NCBI RefSeq assembly: GCF_018070325.1
Contig: NZ_JAGPXY010000045.1
Span: 1 to 50,216, forward strand
Reading direction: 5' to 3'
Source: Micromonospora sp. H61
GTDB taxonomy: Bacteria > Actinomycetota > Actinomycetes > Mycobacteriales > Micromonosporaceae
Length of the DNA: 50,216 nucleotides
Position 1 is the stretch's first letter; the number at the start of each line of letters is the position of its first letter. Position numbers and translations under genes: made by a program. Below, in pieces: positions 42,421-50,216 of the stretch. The notes beneath the pieces are model-generated. The model was given only the letters and a program-made list of their open reading frames with translations. It was not told the origin of the DNA and made no database searches.

Positions 42421-43994
42421 CGGCCGCCACCACCGCTGACGGCGAGGGTCCGGAGCGCGTCGACCACATCGCCCGGGTCGACGCCACTGAGGCAGGGGTG
42501 CCCGGGGACCGGGCAACTGGCCGCCCGGGTGTCCCGGCAGGGAGCGGCGGCGTCGCCGAGGCGGACGGTGGGCACCCGGTAGGGCCCCCACTGGCCGAAC
42601 GGGACGGTCGGCGCGAACAGACTCACCACCGGCACACCCGCGGCGGCCGCGAGATGCGCGGGCCCGGTGTTGCCGACCACTACCGCGCTGGCGTCCGCGA
42701 CGATCGCGGCCAGCCCGGCCAGGTCGGTGCGGCCGCCCAGGTCGGTGCCGCCGGCCGCGGCGACCCGGGCGGTGACCGCGCGCTCGTCCGGGCCGCCGGT
42801 GACCAGCACCCGGTGCCCGGCGTCGGCCAGCGCCCCGACGATCCGGGTGGCCACCTCGGGCGGGCAGGCCCGGCTCGACGCGGCCGACCCGGGGTGCAGC
42901 ACCACGTACCCGGGATCGCCGAGGTCGGCCGGGCGCGACGGCACGGCGTCCCGGCGGAGCCGCAGGACCGGTTCGTCGCCGTCGGGCAGCCGGTGGCCGG
43001 CGGCAGCGGCCAACGAGAGGGCGCGTTCGGGTTCGGGGACGCCCACCGGCACCCGGTGCCGGATGTCCAGCAGCGCGCCCGGATAGTCGTCGCTGATCGC
43101 CGCGATCCGGTCGATCCCGGCCATCCGCAACAGCAGGGCCAGCGGCAGGGCGGACTGGTGGAACGAGGTGAACACCACCGCCTGGTCCGCGCCGACCGCG
43201 CCCAGTCGCGCGGACAGGCTCCGCATGGCGTCCGGGTCGACCGGCCGCGGCGCGGGGTCGATCCACGGCAGCGGATGCTCGATGATCTCGTCGACGCCGG
43301 GCAACAGCTTGGCGGCGGCCCGACCGCGTGGCCCGCACAGCAGCACCACCCGCTCCGCTCCGGCCGCGACGGCGCGGATCGCCGGGCCGGTGACCAGCAC
43401 GTCACCCGCCGAATCCGAGCGGACCACGAGCGCCGTCCGTACCGGTTCGGTGGGCGGGTTCGAGGGCTGCACGGCCTGTTGGCGGCGCAGGATCTCCGCC
43501 ACCGCCGCCGGCAGATCGGTGGCCACCCACCCGGCGGCGGCGACCTCCTCCGGCCGGGTCACCGGGGTGGGCACCAGCACCCCCGCGGCCCCGGCGGCCA
43601 TGGCGGCGCCGACGTCCCGGCCGATGTCGCCCACGAGTACGCAGCGGGACGGCGTCGTGCCCAGCTCGCGGGCGGCGGCGTACACCAGACCCGGCGCCGG
43701 CTTGCGGCAGTCACAGCCGTCGGCGTCGTCGTGCGGGCAGACCAGCCACGCGTCGAAACGGCCCAGCAGTTCCTCGACGCGGGCGTGCACCGCCCGCATC
43801 TGCTCACCGGTGAAGTAACCCCGGGCCAGGCCCGACTGATTCGTGACGACCGCCAGCCGCAGCCCGGCCGCGCGCAGCCGGTCCAGCGCCGCCCGCGCGC
43901 CCGGCACCGGCCGCACCTTCTCCGGGTCGCCGTTGTACGGCACGTCCTCGATCAGGGTGCCGTCGCGGTCCAGCAGCACCGCGTCGTAGAGCAC
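42417..43994 (-). CDS. GmhB-GT9 fusion: heptose bisphosphatase + heptosyltransferase-like domain
   Basis: 525 residues, first gene of the operon. Residues 1-175 are a GmhB-type HAD phosphatase: DRDGTLIEDVPYNGDPEKV with nucleophile Asp9 and Asp11, TNQSGLARGYF, and the GmhB zinc loop Cys86-x-His88, Cys94-x-Cys96 in CPHDDADGCDCRKPAPG. Residues about 186-520 are GT9: RTALVVRSDSAGDVLVTGPA, YVVLHPGSAASSR, VVVGNTGPAHLAAAAGVPVV. It would remove the 7-phosphate of heptose 1,7-bisphosphate and transfer activated heptose. Start GTG 43994 sets the HAD motif at the usual distance; its ribosome-binding site is weak. Confidence 0.9.
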   Translation of the reverse strand: MLYDAVLLDRDGTLIEDVPYNGDPEKVRPVPGARAALDRLRAAGLRLAVVTNQSGLARGYFTGEQMRAVHARVEELLGRFDAWLVCPHDDADGCDCRKPAPGLVYAAARELGTTPSRCVLVGDIGRDVGAAMAAGAAGVLVPTPVTRPEEVAAAGWVATDLPAAVAEILRRQQAVQPSNPPTEPVRTALVVRSDSAGDVLVTGPAIRAVAAGAERVVLLCGPRGRAAAKLLPGVDEIIEHPLPWIDPAPRPVDPDAMRSLSARLGAVGADQAVVFTSFHQSALPLALLLRMAGIDRIAAISDDYPGALLDIRHRVPVGVPEPERALSLAAAAGHRLPDGDEPVLRLRRDAVPSRPADLGDPGYVVLHPGSAASSRACPPEVATRIVGALADAGHRVLVTGGPDERAVTARVAAAGGTDLGGRTDLAGLAAIVADASAVVVGNTGPAHLAAAAGVPVVSLFAPTVPFGQWGPYRVPTVRLGDAAAPCRDTRAASCPVPGHPCLSGVDPGDVVDALRTLAVSGGGGR

Positions 43995-44198
43995 GTGTCG
44001 GGGGCTTGCGACAGACCCCGAACCGGCGCGGTCAGCAGCGGCGTACACCTGGGCTGACCTGCGCTGATACGGATCCTCCTGGTCCTGTCGCACAGCCGGC
44101 GGGTTCCCTGCGCCCCGAGGAGTAAACGTCGTCGTCGAGGCGGTGGGCCAGCGCCGCCAGCGGTGCCCCGGGTCGGCCTTACCCGCCGTTCGAGAGAA

Positions 44199-44220
44199 GC
44201 TAACCCGGTCAACTGTTAGC
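44199..44220. promoter_or_regulatory. Inverted repeat in the divergent heptose-operon/SRPBCC promoter region
   Basis: GCTAAC-N10-GTTAGC within the 255-bp gap between the two divergent operons; the minus strand also reads TTGACC here, like a -35 box. Candidate operator serving either direction. The rest of the gap shows no ORF. Confidence 0.4.
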
Positions 44221-44249
44221 CAGTGCCGTGCTCCGGGTATGGGATCCCG

Positions 44250-44696
44250 GTGGCGATTGTGGAGAAAGTGATAGACGCTTCCCCGCAGCAGGTGTTCGAC
44301 GTGCTCGCGGACGGATGGACGTACAGCGACTGGGTGGTCGGCACTGCGCACGTGCGGGACGTGGACGACACCTGGCCCCGGGTGGGCAGCCAACTGCACC
44401 ACCGTGCCGGGCCGTGGCCGCTCTCCTTGCAGGACGCCTCGACGGTGCTGGTCTGCGAGCCGCCGCACCGGCTCGTGCTCAAGGCCGGGCTCTGGCCGGC
44501 GGGCGAGGCGATAGTGGCCTTCACCCTGGAGCCGGTGGGCGACGGCGCCACCCGGGTACGCCTCGGCGAGGACTTCGCGGCGGGCCCGCTGCGGTGGGTC
44601 CACAACAAGATCAACGATCTGGTGCTGCACCGGCGTAACCGGGAGACGCTGGCCCGCCTCTCCGACATCGCCACCCGACAGAAGGGGTCACCGTGA
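44250..44696 (+). CDS. SRPBCC (polyketide cyclase-like) family protein
   Basis: 148 residues from GTG 44250 (VAIVEKVIDASPQQVFDVLA); the frame is open to 44223. START/Bet v1-like hydrophobic-pocket fold: SDWVVGTAHVRDVDDTWP, LHHRAGPWPLSLQDAST, VAFTLEPVGDGATRVRLGED. No fixed catalytic residues; binds a lipid or other small hydrophobic ligand. The stop overlaps the next SDR start (GTGA). Confidence 0.87.
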   Translation: MAIVEKVIDASPQQVFDVLADGWTYSDWVVGTAHVRDVDDTWPRVGSQLHHRAGPWPLSLQDASTVLVCEPPHRLVLKAGLWPAGEAIVAFTLEPVGDGATRVRLGEDFAAGPLRWVHNKINDLVLHRRNRETLARLSDIATRQKGSP

Positions 44697-45694
44697 CCCG
44701 GGCCGTCGTGGTGACCGGCGCGAGCGCCGGCGTGGGCCGGGCCGTCGCCCACGCGTACGCGGCGCGCGGCGCCCGGCTGGCGCTGCTGGCTCGGGGCGAG
44801 GCGGGTCTGGCCGCCGCCGAGCGGGAGTGCCGACTGCGCGGCGCGACCGAGGTGCGGGTGTACCGGGTCGACGTGGCCGACGCGGGCGCGGTGCAGCAGG
44901 CCGCCGACGACGTGGTGCACCGCTGGGGCGGCATCGACGTGTGGATCAACAACGCGATGGCGTCGGTGTTCGCGCCGGCGTGGGAGATTCCGGCGCGTGA
45001 GTTCCGTCGGGTCACCGAGGTCACCTACCTGGGCACTGTGCACGGCACCCTCGCCGCGCTGCGGCACATGCGGGCGCACGGGCGGGGCACGATCGTGCAG
45101 GTGGGCTCGGCGTTGGCCTACCGGGGGATCCCACTCCAGTCGGCGTACTGCGCGAGCAAGCACGCCGTCCAGGGGTTCAACGACTCGCTGCGCGCCGAGC
45201 TGCTGCACGACTGCCCGGGGGTGAAGTTGTCAATGGTGCAGCTGCCGGCGGTCAACACGCCGCAGTTCTCCTGGGTCCGCACCCGGCTCCCCCGGCATCC
45301 GCAGCCGGTGCCGCCGATCTTCACTCCGGAGCTGGCCGCCCGAGCCATCGTCTGGGCCGCCGACCGCGGCACCAGGGAGCTGAACGTGGGTGGCCCGACC
45401 TGGCGGGCCCGGGTGGGCGACGCCCTGTTCCCCGGCCTGCTGGACCGGAAACTCGCGCGCGACGGCTACGACAGCCAGCAGACCGGCGAGAAGATCGATC
45501 CAGCGACCTGGCGGGACAATCTGGATCACCCCGGCGATGCGGACACGGACCGGGGCACCACCGGTGTGTTCCGCGAACAGGCGCATGACCGTTCCGCGGC
45601 GCTCTGGGTCGGCACGCACAAACCGGCGCTCTCCGGTGTCGCGCTCGCCGTCGCGGCGCTCGCCCTCAGCGCTGTCGCTCGCCGTCGGCGCTGA
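44693..45694 (+). CDS. SDR-family oxidoreductase with C-terminal hydrophobic segment
   Basis: 333 residues. Classical SDR domain: VVVTGASAGVGRAVAHAYA, WINNAMASVFAP, QVGSALAYRGIPLQSAYCAS with catalytic Ser and the Tyr/Lys of YCASK. A 90-residue extension ends in a hydrophobic stretch (LSGVALAVAALALSAVA) and RRRR, likely a membrane anchor. Coupled to the SRPBCC gene. Substrate unknown; a lipid-like one would suit both proteins. Confidence 0.9.
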   Translation: MTRAVVVTGASAGVGRAVAHAYAARGARLALLARGEAGLAAAERECRLRGATEVRVYRVDVADAGAVQQAADDVVHRWGGIDVWINNAMASVFAPAWEIPAREFRRVTEVTYLGTVHGTLAALRHMRAHGRGTIVQVGSALAYRGIPLQSAYCASKHAVQGFNDSLRAELLHDCPGVKLSMVQLPAVNTPQFSWVRTRLPRHPQPVPPIFTPELAARAIVWAADRGTRELNVGGPTWRARVGDALFPGLLDRKLARDGYDSQQTGEKIDPATWRDNLDHPGDADTDRGTTGVFREQAHDRSAALWVGTHKPALSGVALAVAALALSAVARRRR

Positions 45695-45842
45695 CCAAAA
45701 CAAGCCTCTGACCAGGGCTTCGACGCCCGCGCGCGGTAGCGACGAGGGTTCGCAACGCCCGGAAGGGGTGCCTCCCTCGGACCGAATCCGGGAACTAGAT
45801 ACCCTTTCCATGACCCTTGTCCGCAAACCGAGGATGACCGAC

Positions 45843-46610
45843 ATGATCAAGCCGGTGCAGTTGCCGTCGCCGTGGCGGGACGCACGCCTGACCGTCGTCG
45901 TGCCCACGTACAACGAGGCGGGCAACCTCCCGACGCTGGTCGAGCGACTGCTCGCGCTGCCACTGCCGGGGCTGCGCATCCTCGTCGCCGACGACAACTC
46001 CCCCGACGGCACCGGGGAGGTGGCCGACAAGCTGGCCATCGAGCACCCCGACCGGGTCGAGGTCGTGCACCGCGCCGGCAAGGAGGGCCTCGGCCGGGCG
46101 TACGTGGACGGGATGACCCGGGCGATCGAGGGCGGCGCCGAGTACGTGGCGCAGATGGACGCCGACCTCTCGCACCCGCCCGAGGCGCTGCCGGGGATGC
46201 TCGGCGCGCTGCTCTCCACCCAGGCCAGCGTGGTGATCGGTTCCCGGTACGTGCCCGGCGGCGAGCTGGACGAGAACTGGCCGCTCTACCGCCGGGCGCT
46301 CAGCGGCTGGGCCAACCTCTACGTGCACACCCTGCTGCGGGTACGCATCCGGGACCTCACCGCCGGCTTCAAGATCTGGCAGGCCGAAGCCCTGCGCGAC
46401 ATCGACCTGGAGCGGGTGCAGTCCAACGGCTACAGCTTCCAGGTGGAGATGCACTACCTCGCGACCAAGCTGGGGCACACCATCCTGGAGGTGCCGATCC
46501 GCTTCGAGGAGCGGCGCGACGGCGTCTCCAAGATGACCACCGCGACCAAGGTGGAGAGCGCGCTCATGCCCTTCCGTCTCCGCAGCAAACACCGCAACAT
46601 CACCCGCTAA
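45843..46610 (+). CDS. Polyprenol-phosphate mannosyltransferase (DPM1-like GT2)
   Basis: 255 residues from ATG 45843 with GAGGA 8 nt upstream; ATG 45810 is also possible. Transfers mannose from GDP-mannose to polyprenyl phosphate on the cytosolic side. Seen: LTVVVPTYNEAGNLPTLVER, VADDNSPDGTGEVAD, AGKEGLGRAYVDGM, the metal site QMDADLSHPPE, VIGSRYVPGG, LTAGFKIWQAEAL and IRFEERRDGVSKM. No C-terminal membrane helices, as in soluble DPM1. It can supply lipid-linked mannose for the PIM/lipomannan-type glycans. Confidence 0.92.
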   Translation: MIKPVQLPSPWRDARLTVVVPTYNEAGNLPTLVERLLALPLPGLRILVADDNSPDGTGEVADKLAIEHPDRVEVVHRAGKEGLGRAYVDGMTRAIEGGAEYVAQMDADLSHPPEALPGMLGALLSTQASVVIGSRYVPGGELDENWPLYRRALSGWANLYVHTLLRVRIRDLTAGFKIWQAEALRDIDLERVQSNGYSFQVEMHYLATKLGHTILEVPIRFEERRDGVSKMTTATKVESALMPFRLRSKHRNITR

Positions 46611-46633
46611 CAGCGAGGTGGAGGGCCGGGCGG

Positions 46634-48241
46634 TTAGTCGGGGTAGATGGCGCGGTGGGCGGTGGAGATGGCTGCGGCGTAGGCGCGGCCGGTGAGCGCG
46701 CGGTCACGGGCCAGCGCGGCGCGGGCCGCGTTCGCGCCCGGTGCGCCGTGCACGCCGCCACCGGGGTGCGCCGACGCGCTGGCCAGGAAGAGCCGGTCCA
46801 CCGGGGTGTCCGCCCGGCCCAGGCCAGGGATCGGACGCAGGAAGAGCTGCTGGTACGCCGCGGCGGTCCCGCCGCCGAGCGTGCCACCGACCAGGCTCGG
46901 GTTGCCCTTCTCCAGGTCGGCCGGTCCGGCCACGTGTCGGCCCACGATCAGGCTTCGGAAACCCGGGGCCGCCGCCTCCAGCACGTCCTCCATCCGCTGC
47001 ACGTGCCCGGCGACCTCCTCGGCCCGCCAGTTCCGCCGGAACGGCAGATGGGTGTACGACCAGAGCGACTCGGTGCCCGGCGGGGAGTGACTCGGGTCCG
47101 CCACCGACATCTGCCCGACCAGCAGGAACGGGTCGCGGGGCAGCTCGCCACGGGCCAGCTCGCTGGCGTAGTGGGTGAGCCCGTTCAGGTCCGCGCCGAG
47201 GTGCACGGTGCCGGCCCCGGCCAACTGCCGGTTCGTCCAGGGCACCGGCGCGGAGAGCGCCCAGTCCACCTTCAGCGTGGAGCCGTCCCACCGGAAGTGC
47301 GCCAGGTCCTCCACGAGCCGGGACGGCAGCGCCGCCGCGCCGACCAGGTCGAGGTAGAGCGCCGGCGCCGGCACGTCGGCGAGCACGGCCCGCCGGGCCC
47401 GCCACAGCGCGCCGCCGACGGTCCGGACCCCCATCGCCCGGCCCCGGGCGGTGAGCACCCGGTCGGCCCGGGCACCGTAGATGATCGTCCCGCCGCGCCC
47501 CTGTAGCCGATCCACCAGCGCGTTGGTGATCTGCTGCGCGCCGCCGTCGGGCACCGGCCAGCCGACCTGCTGGCCGAGCATGGCCAGCAGCCAGCCGTAC
47601 ACCCCGGAGCCGGCCTCCTCCGGGGAGAGGTCGGTGTGCAGGGCGCAGCCGGCCAGCAGGGCCGGCCCGCCGGGACCGTCGAAGAGTTCGTCGCCAAGTT
47701 TGCGGACCGGTACCACGAGCCGGCGCGCGAGTCGCAGCGCACCGGCGACGCGCAACCGACGCAGCAGGCCCACCCCACCGCGCACCGGCGGGAACGGCGA
47801 GGTGATCGCCTCCAGCATCGGCTCGGCCACGTCGAGCCAGTCGGTGTACGCGTTGAGCCAGCGCTTACCGTCCCCGGGGGCGAACTGCTCCAGCGAGGCG
47901 GCCGTGACGTCCGGATCCCGATTGATCACCGCGGCTCGACCGTCCGGCAGCAGGTGCGCCAGCACGTCCGGCGAGTGCCGCCAGGACAGCCCGTGTCGGC
48001 CCAGGTCCAGGCCGCCCAGCACCGGCGAGGCGTACCCGAGGGGGTAGAACGAGCTGTAGAGGTCGCTCAGGTAGCCGCGCGCGGTGACCTCGGCGGAGCG
48101 GACGGCGCCGCCGGGCACCGCTGTCGCCTCCAGCACCACCACGTCCCAGCCGGCGTCGGCCAGCAGGTTGGCCGCCACCAGGCCGTTGTGCCCGGCGCCG
48201 ACGACGACGGCGTCCGCGCTCTGCGCGGTGGTGGTTGTCAT
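46634..48241 (-). CDS. FAD-dependent oxidoreductase, phytoene-desaturase-like (PYROXD2 type)
   Basis: 535 residues. Seen: FAD-binding VVVGAGHNGLVAANLLADAG, LEATAVPGGAVRSAEV, and the C-terminal GGGVHGAPGANAARAAL. The substrate part (VPDGGAQQITNALVDRLQG) resembles the CrtI superfamily, but no carotenoid genes (crtB, crtE) are near, so a carotenoid role is unlikely. Convergent with the DPM1-like gene, 23 bp apart. Substrate unknown. Confidence 0.9.
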   Translation of the reverse strand: MTTTTAQSADAVVVGAGHNGLVAANLLADAGWDVVVLEATAVPGGAVRSAEVTARGYLSDLYSSFYPLGYASPVLGGLDLGRHGLSWRHSPDVLAHLLPDGRAAVINRDPDVTAASLEQFAPGDGKRWLNAYTDWLDVAEPMLEAITSPFPPVRGGVGLLRRLRVAGALRLARRLVVPVRKLGDELFDGPGGPALLAGCALHTDLSPEEAGSGVYGWLLAMLGQQVGWPVPDGGAQQITNALVDRLQGRGGTIIYGARADRVLTARGRAMGVRTVGGALWRARRAVLADVPAPALYLDLVGAAALPSRLVEDLAHFRWDGSTLKVDWALSAPVPWTNRQLAGAGTVHLGADLNGLTHYASELARGELPRDPFLLVGQMSVADPSHSPPGTESLWSYTHLPFRRNWRAEEVAGHVQRMEDVLEAAAPGFRSLIVGRHVAGPADLEKGNPSLVGGTLGGGTAAAYQQLFLRPIPGLGRADTPVDRLFLASASAHPGGGVHGAPGANAARAALARDRALTGRAYAAAISTAHRAIYPD

Positions 48242-48313
48242 CGGATCCGCCTACCCGGCGCGCAACCGGGCGAAACGCGTTTGCCTCGCCGAGGCCGGGG
48301 CATCCAACGCCGC

Positions 48314-49020
48314 ATGTACACGGTTGCGCAGCTGGTGGGCGGGGTGTGGGGTGCGGGCGGCGACGGCGGCGAACTGGTCGTGCGTGATCCGGCGGACGAC
48401 GCGCCGGTGAGCACGGTGCCGGTGGCCACTGCCGACGAGGTGGGCAAGGCGACCCAGGCGGCCCGCAACGCGGCGTCCCAGTGGGCGGCGACCGCGCCGG
48501 CGGAACGGGCGGCGGCGCTGCACCGGGCCGCGGACGCGGTGGAGGCGGTCGTCGAGGAGTTGGCGGCGGCGGTCACCGCGGAGATGGGCAAGCCGTTGGC
48601 GGACGCGCGCGGATTCGGGTGGGCGGCGAGGTGCCGGACGGGCCGGGGGCGTTCTACCCGGCCACCGTTGTCACCGACTGCCGCCACGACATGCCGCTGG
48701 TGCGGGAGGAGACCTTCGGGCCGGTCGCCCCGGTGGTGGTCGTCGACTCGTTCGACGAGGCGCTGCGCTGCGCTGCGGACTCCCCGTACGGGCTGGCCGC
48801 CACGGTGTTGACCTCGTCGATGAGTCACGCGCAGCGGGCGTGGCGGGAGCTGCCGGTAGGCACGGTCAAGGTCAACGCGGTGTTCGGGGGGGCGCCGGGG
48901 GGTGCCGCGCATCCGCGCCGGGGCAGCGGGCAGGGCTTCGGGTACGGCCCGGAGTTGCTGGACGAGTTCACCGCCACGAAGGCGGTGCACATCGAGGCGC
49001 CGGGGGGCGGGCACTGGTGA
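48314..49020 (+). pseudogene. Aldehyde dehydrogenase remnant with internal deletion
   Basis: Starts like an NAD-dependent aldehyde dehydrogenase (ATG 48314: MYTVAQLVGGVW, QAARNAASQWAATAPAERAA, AVTAEMGKPLADARG). Near 48612 it jumps, in another frame, to the C-terminal part (VPDGPGAFYPATVVTDCRHD, REETFGPVAPVVVV, YGLAATVLTS, GTVKVNAV). About 230 middle residues including the catalytic Cys and Glu and much of the Rossmann fold are missing. It cannot be active. The remaining parts keep good codon use, so the deletion looks recent. Confidence 0.9.
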
Positions 49021-49090
49021 ACGGCGCGGGCGGACGCAGGGGTGGCGCGCCCGCCCGTACCGCGTCGGTTGTGCTCCGGTGCGGCAGCGG

Positions 49091-49492
49091 TCAGTCGCCG
49101 CGGGCCTTGCGGGTGGCGCGGTCGTTGGCCTTCTCGATGGCCGTGACCAGCTCCGGTTTGGTCATGCTGGACCGCCCGGGCACGTCGAGTTTGCGGGCCA
49201 CCGACATCAGGTGGTCCTTTGTGGCGTTGGCGTCCACGCCACCAGCGGTGGGAGCCCGTCGCTCCGGCCCGCCACCGGCGGCCTGCTGGTCGCTGGGGCC
49301 CTTGCGGCCCTTCGGCTCCCAGTGGTCGCCCACCTTCTCGAACTGATGTTTCACGGCGGCGAAGGCGGTACGGTGCGACCGCTCCCCCTCGCCGTAGGTC
49401 TCGACTGCCGAGTCGTGCGTCTTCTCCCAGGTGCGCTGCGCCTTCTCCGGGGAGCGTCGCAGCGTGCTGGGCAGGTCTTCGCGCCCGGGCAT
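49091..49492 (-). CDS. ChaB-family protein with C-terminal SAP/Rho-N-like segment
   Basis: 133 residues from ATG 49492 with GGAGGAGG upstream. N-terminal ChaB domain (LPSTLRRSPEKAQRTWEKTH, AFAAVKHQFEKVGDHWEPKG), then a Gly/Pro-rich linker, then ATKDHLMSVARKLDVPGRSS with MTKPELVTAIEKAN, a small helical module often seen binding nucleic acid. Function unknown; the name ChaB comes from the cation transport operon of E. coli but gives no role here. Confidence 0.85.
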   Translation of the reverse strand: MPGREDLPSTLRRSPEKAQRTWEKTHDSAVETYGEGERSHRTAFAAVKHQFEKVGDHWEPKGRKGPSDQQAAGGGPERRAPTAGGVDANATKDHLMSVARKLDVPGRSSMTKPELVTAIEKANDRATRKARGD

Positions 49493-49505
49493 CTCGTCCT
49501 CCTCC

Positions 49506-49528
49506 GTGTCGACACTGTCACTGTGTCG
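49506..49528. promoter_or_regulatory. Nested palindromes upstream of the ChaB-like gene
   Basis: GTGTCGACAC (49506-49515) is a perfect palindrome, and CGACAC-N7-GTGTCG (49510-49528) overlaps it, 15-37 bases before the ATG. A possible operator near the translation start; no regulator gene is adjacent. Confidence 0.35.
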
Positions 49529-49668
49529 GTTCCCCGGTGACCGGGCGGCAAACCATAGCGATGCCGGCCGGGCAACGGGTGGGTTTGTCGATTTCACCAT
49601 CCGGGTACCGCCGGGCCAGGCCAGACCGGACGACCGGTCATCCGGTGGCCGGGGCGCAGGGAGCGGGC

Positions 49669-50216
49669 ATGACGACCACGGAGCCCGGTACGACGCTCGA
49701 CGGCACACCGGGCACCCGGGTGCCCCGACGGATGCGGCAGTTGAGCTGGCGGACCTGGCGCGGGGTGCTGGTCCGCAGCGTGCAGAACTTCGTCAACGAC
49801 AACTGCGCCGACTGGGCTGCCGCGCTGACCTACTACGGGGTGCTGGCGCTCTTTCCGTCCGCCATCGTGGTGGTGGCGCTGGTCGGTCTGGTCTCCGACG
49901 GGGAGCGGACCCTCGACACGGTGGTCGACCTGGCCAACCAGGTGGGCGCCGGTTCGGTGCTGACCAACGACGAGGGCGGCGTGGTCGGGGTGATCCGGAC
50001 CGTGGTGCTCGACCAGAGCAACCCCAAGCTGCTGCTGAGCTTCGGCCTGCTCGGCGCGCTGTGGTCCGCGTCGGGTTTCATCGGCGCGTTCACCCGCGCC
50101 TCCAATGCCGTCTACGGGGTGACCGAGGGCCGCCCGGTATGGAAGCTTCGGCCGCTACAGATCGGCCTGGCGGCGGTCACCCTGGTGCTGCTCGCGGTGG
50201 TCGCCCTCGGCCTGAT
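49669..50216 (+). CDS. YihY/BrkB-family membrane protein (partial, 3' end outside)
   Basis: 182 codons to the right edge, no stop yet. Seen: a cytosolic N-terminus with RQLSWRTWRGVLVRSVQNFV, then the family signature DNCADWAAALTYYGVLALFP leading into the first membrane helix, a second hydrophobic region LLLSFGLLGALWSASGFIGA followed by FTRASNAVYGV, and the beginning of a third helix. The family was once called ribonuclease BN, wrongly; its role is unknown. Start ATG 49669 with AGGGAG upstream. Confidence 0.92.
   Translation, partial: MTTTEPGTTLDGTPGTRVPRRMRQLSWRTWRGVLVRSVQNFVNDNCADWAAALTYYGVLALFPSAIVVVALVGLVSDGERTLDTVVDLANQVGAGSVLTNDEGGVVGVIRTVVLDQSNPKLLLSFGLLGALWSASGFIGAFTRASNAVYGVTEGRPVWKLRPLQIGLAAVTLVLLAVVALGL

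Noticed and set aside
45796..45801. TAGATA as a -10 box for a leaderless DPM1-like mRNA starting at ATG 45810
   Set aside because: No matching -35 element, and the ATG at 45843 has a proper GAGGA ribosome-binding site.
46634..48241. Carotenoid phytoene desaturase
   Set aside because: Only superfamily resemblance; no phytoene synthase or prenyl-transferase gene nearby, and the C-terminal pattern fits the PYROXD2-like group.

Overview
The window is high-GC (about 70% or more), densely coded and dominated by GTG/ATG starts and 4-nt start/stop overlaps. Gene content (pimA, pgsA-type phosphatidylinositol phosphate synthase, an F420-type LLM oxidoreductase, DUF3618/DUF4235/DUF1206 proteins, polyprenol-phosphate mannosyltransferase) points to an actinomycete. 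The overall style suggests Micromonosporaceae (Micromonospora-like), which is my inference. No rRNA, tRNA, CRISPR array, insertion sequence or prophage was recognised, and no gene-free stretch exceeds 300 bases.

Left part (1-13000): a minus-strand core block carries vitamin B6 synthesis (pdxT, pdxS) and phosphatidylinositol-mannoside synthesis (pimA, a PIM acyltransferase, pgsA). The HIT protein and thrS lie further upstream. In mycobacteria thrS, HIT and pgsA are direct neighbours; here they are pushed apart. A secreted M15 peptidase sits between thrS and HIT. Between HIT and pgsA lie a truncated EF-G-like gene, an epoxide-hydrolase-like gene with atypical codons that abuts the truncation, an aldo/keto reductase and a HAD-like protein.

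Middle (13000-35300): a YcnI-like DUF1775 protein without the usual N-terminal histidine, an ADP-ribosylglycohydrolase, an OmpR-type two-component pair whose kinase probably starts at CTG, an adenosine-deaminase-family enzyme coupled to a methyltransferase, cspA, and a three-gene DUF1469/DUF3618/DUF4235 membrane operon. Then come an MscS channel, DUF1206, a lipoprotein, a cysteine-desulfurase-like protein coupled to a small GNAT, a GH3 NagZ-like hydrolase preceded by a coupled 26-codon ORF, an LLM oxidoreductase and a RecQ helicase. Last is a DHA2 efflux pump divergent from a TetR gene, with two copies of a clear operator between them.

Right part (35400-50216): the most interesting region is an eight-gene minus-strand operon (43994 to 35415). 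It contains all enzymatic activities for an NDP-D-glycero-D-manno-heptose (GmhA, a kinase/nucleotidyltransferase HldE, and GmhB fused to a GT9 heptosyltransferase-like domain), three further glycosyltransferases, a short-chain dehydrogenase and a type IB topoisomerase. Such a complete heptose pathway in an LPS-free bacterium suggests a heptosylated surface glycan or metabolite. Divergent from it are an SRPBCC protein, a second SDR and a dolichol-phosphate-mannose-synthase-like enzyme. A FAD oxidoreductase, an aldehyde dehydrogenase remnant with its catalytic middle deleted, a ChaB-like protein and the start of a YihY/BrkB membrane protein complete the window.
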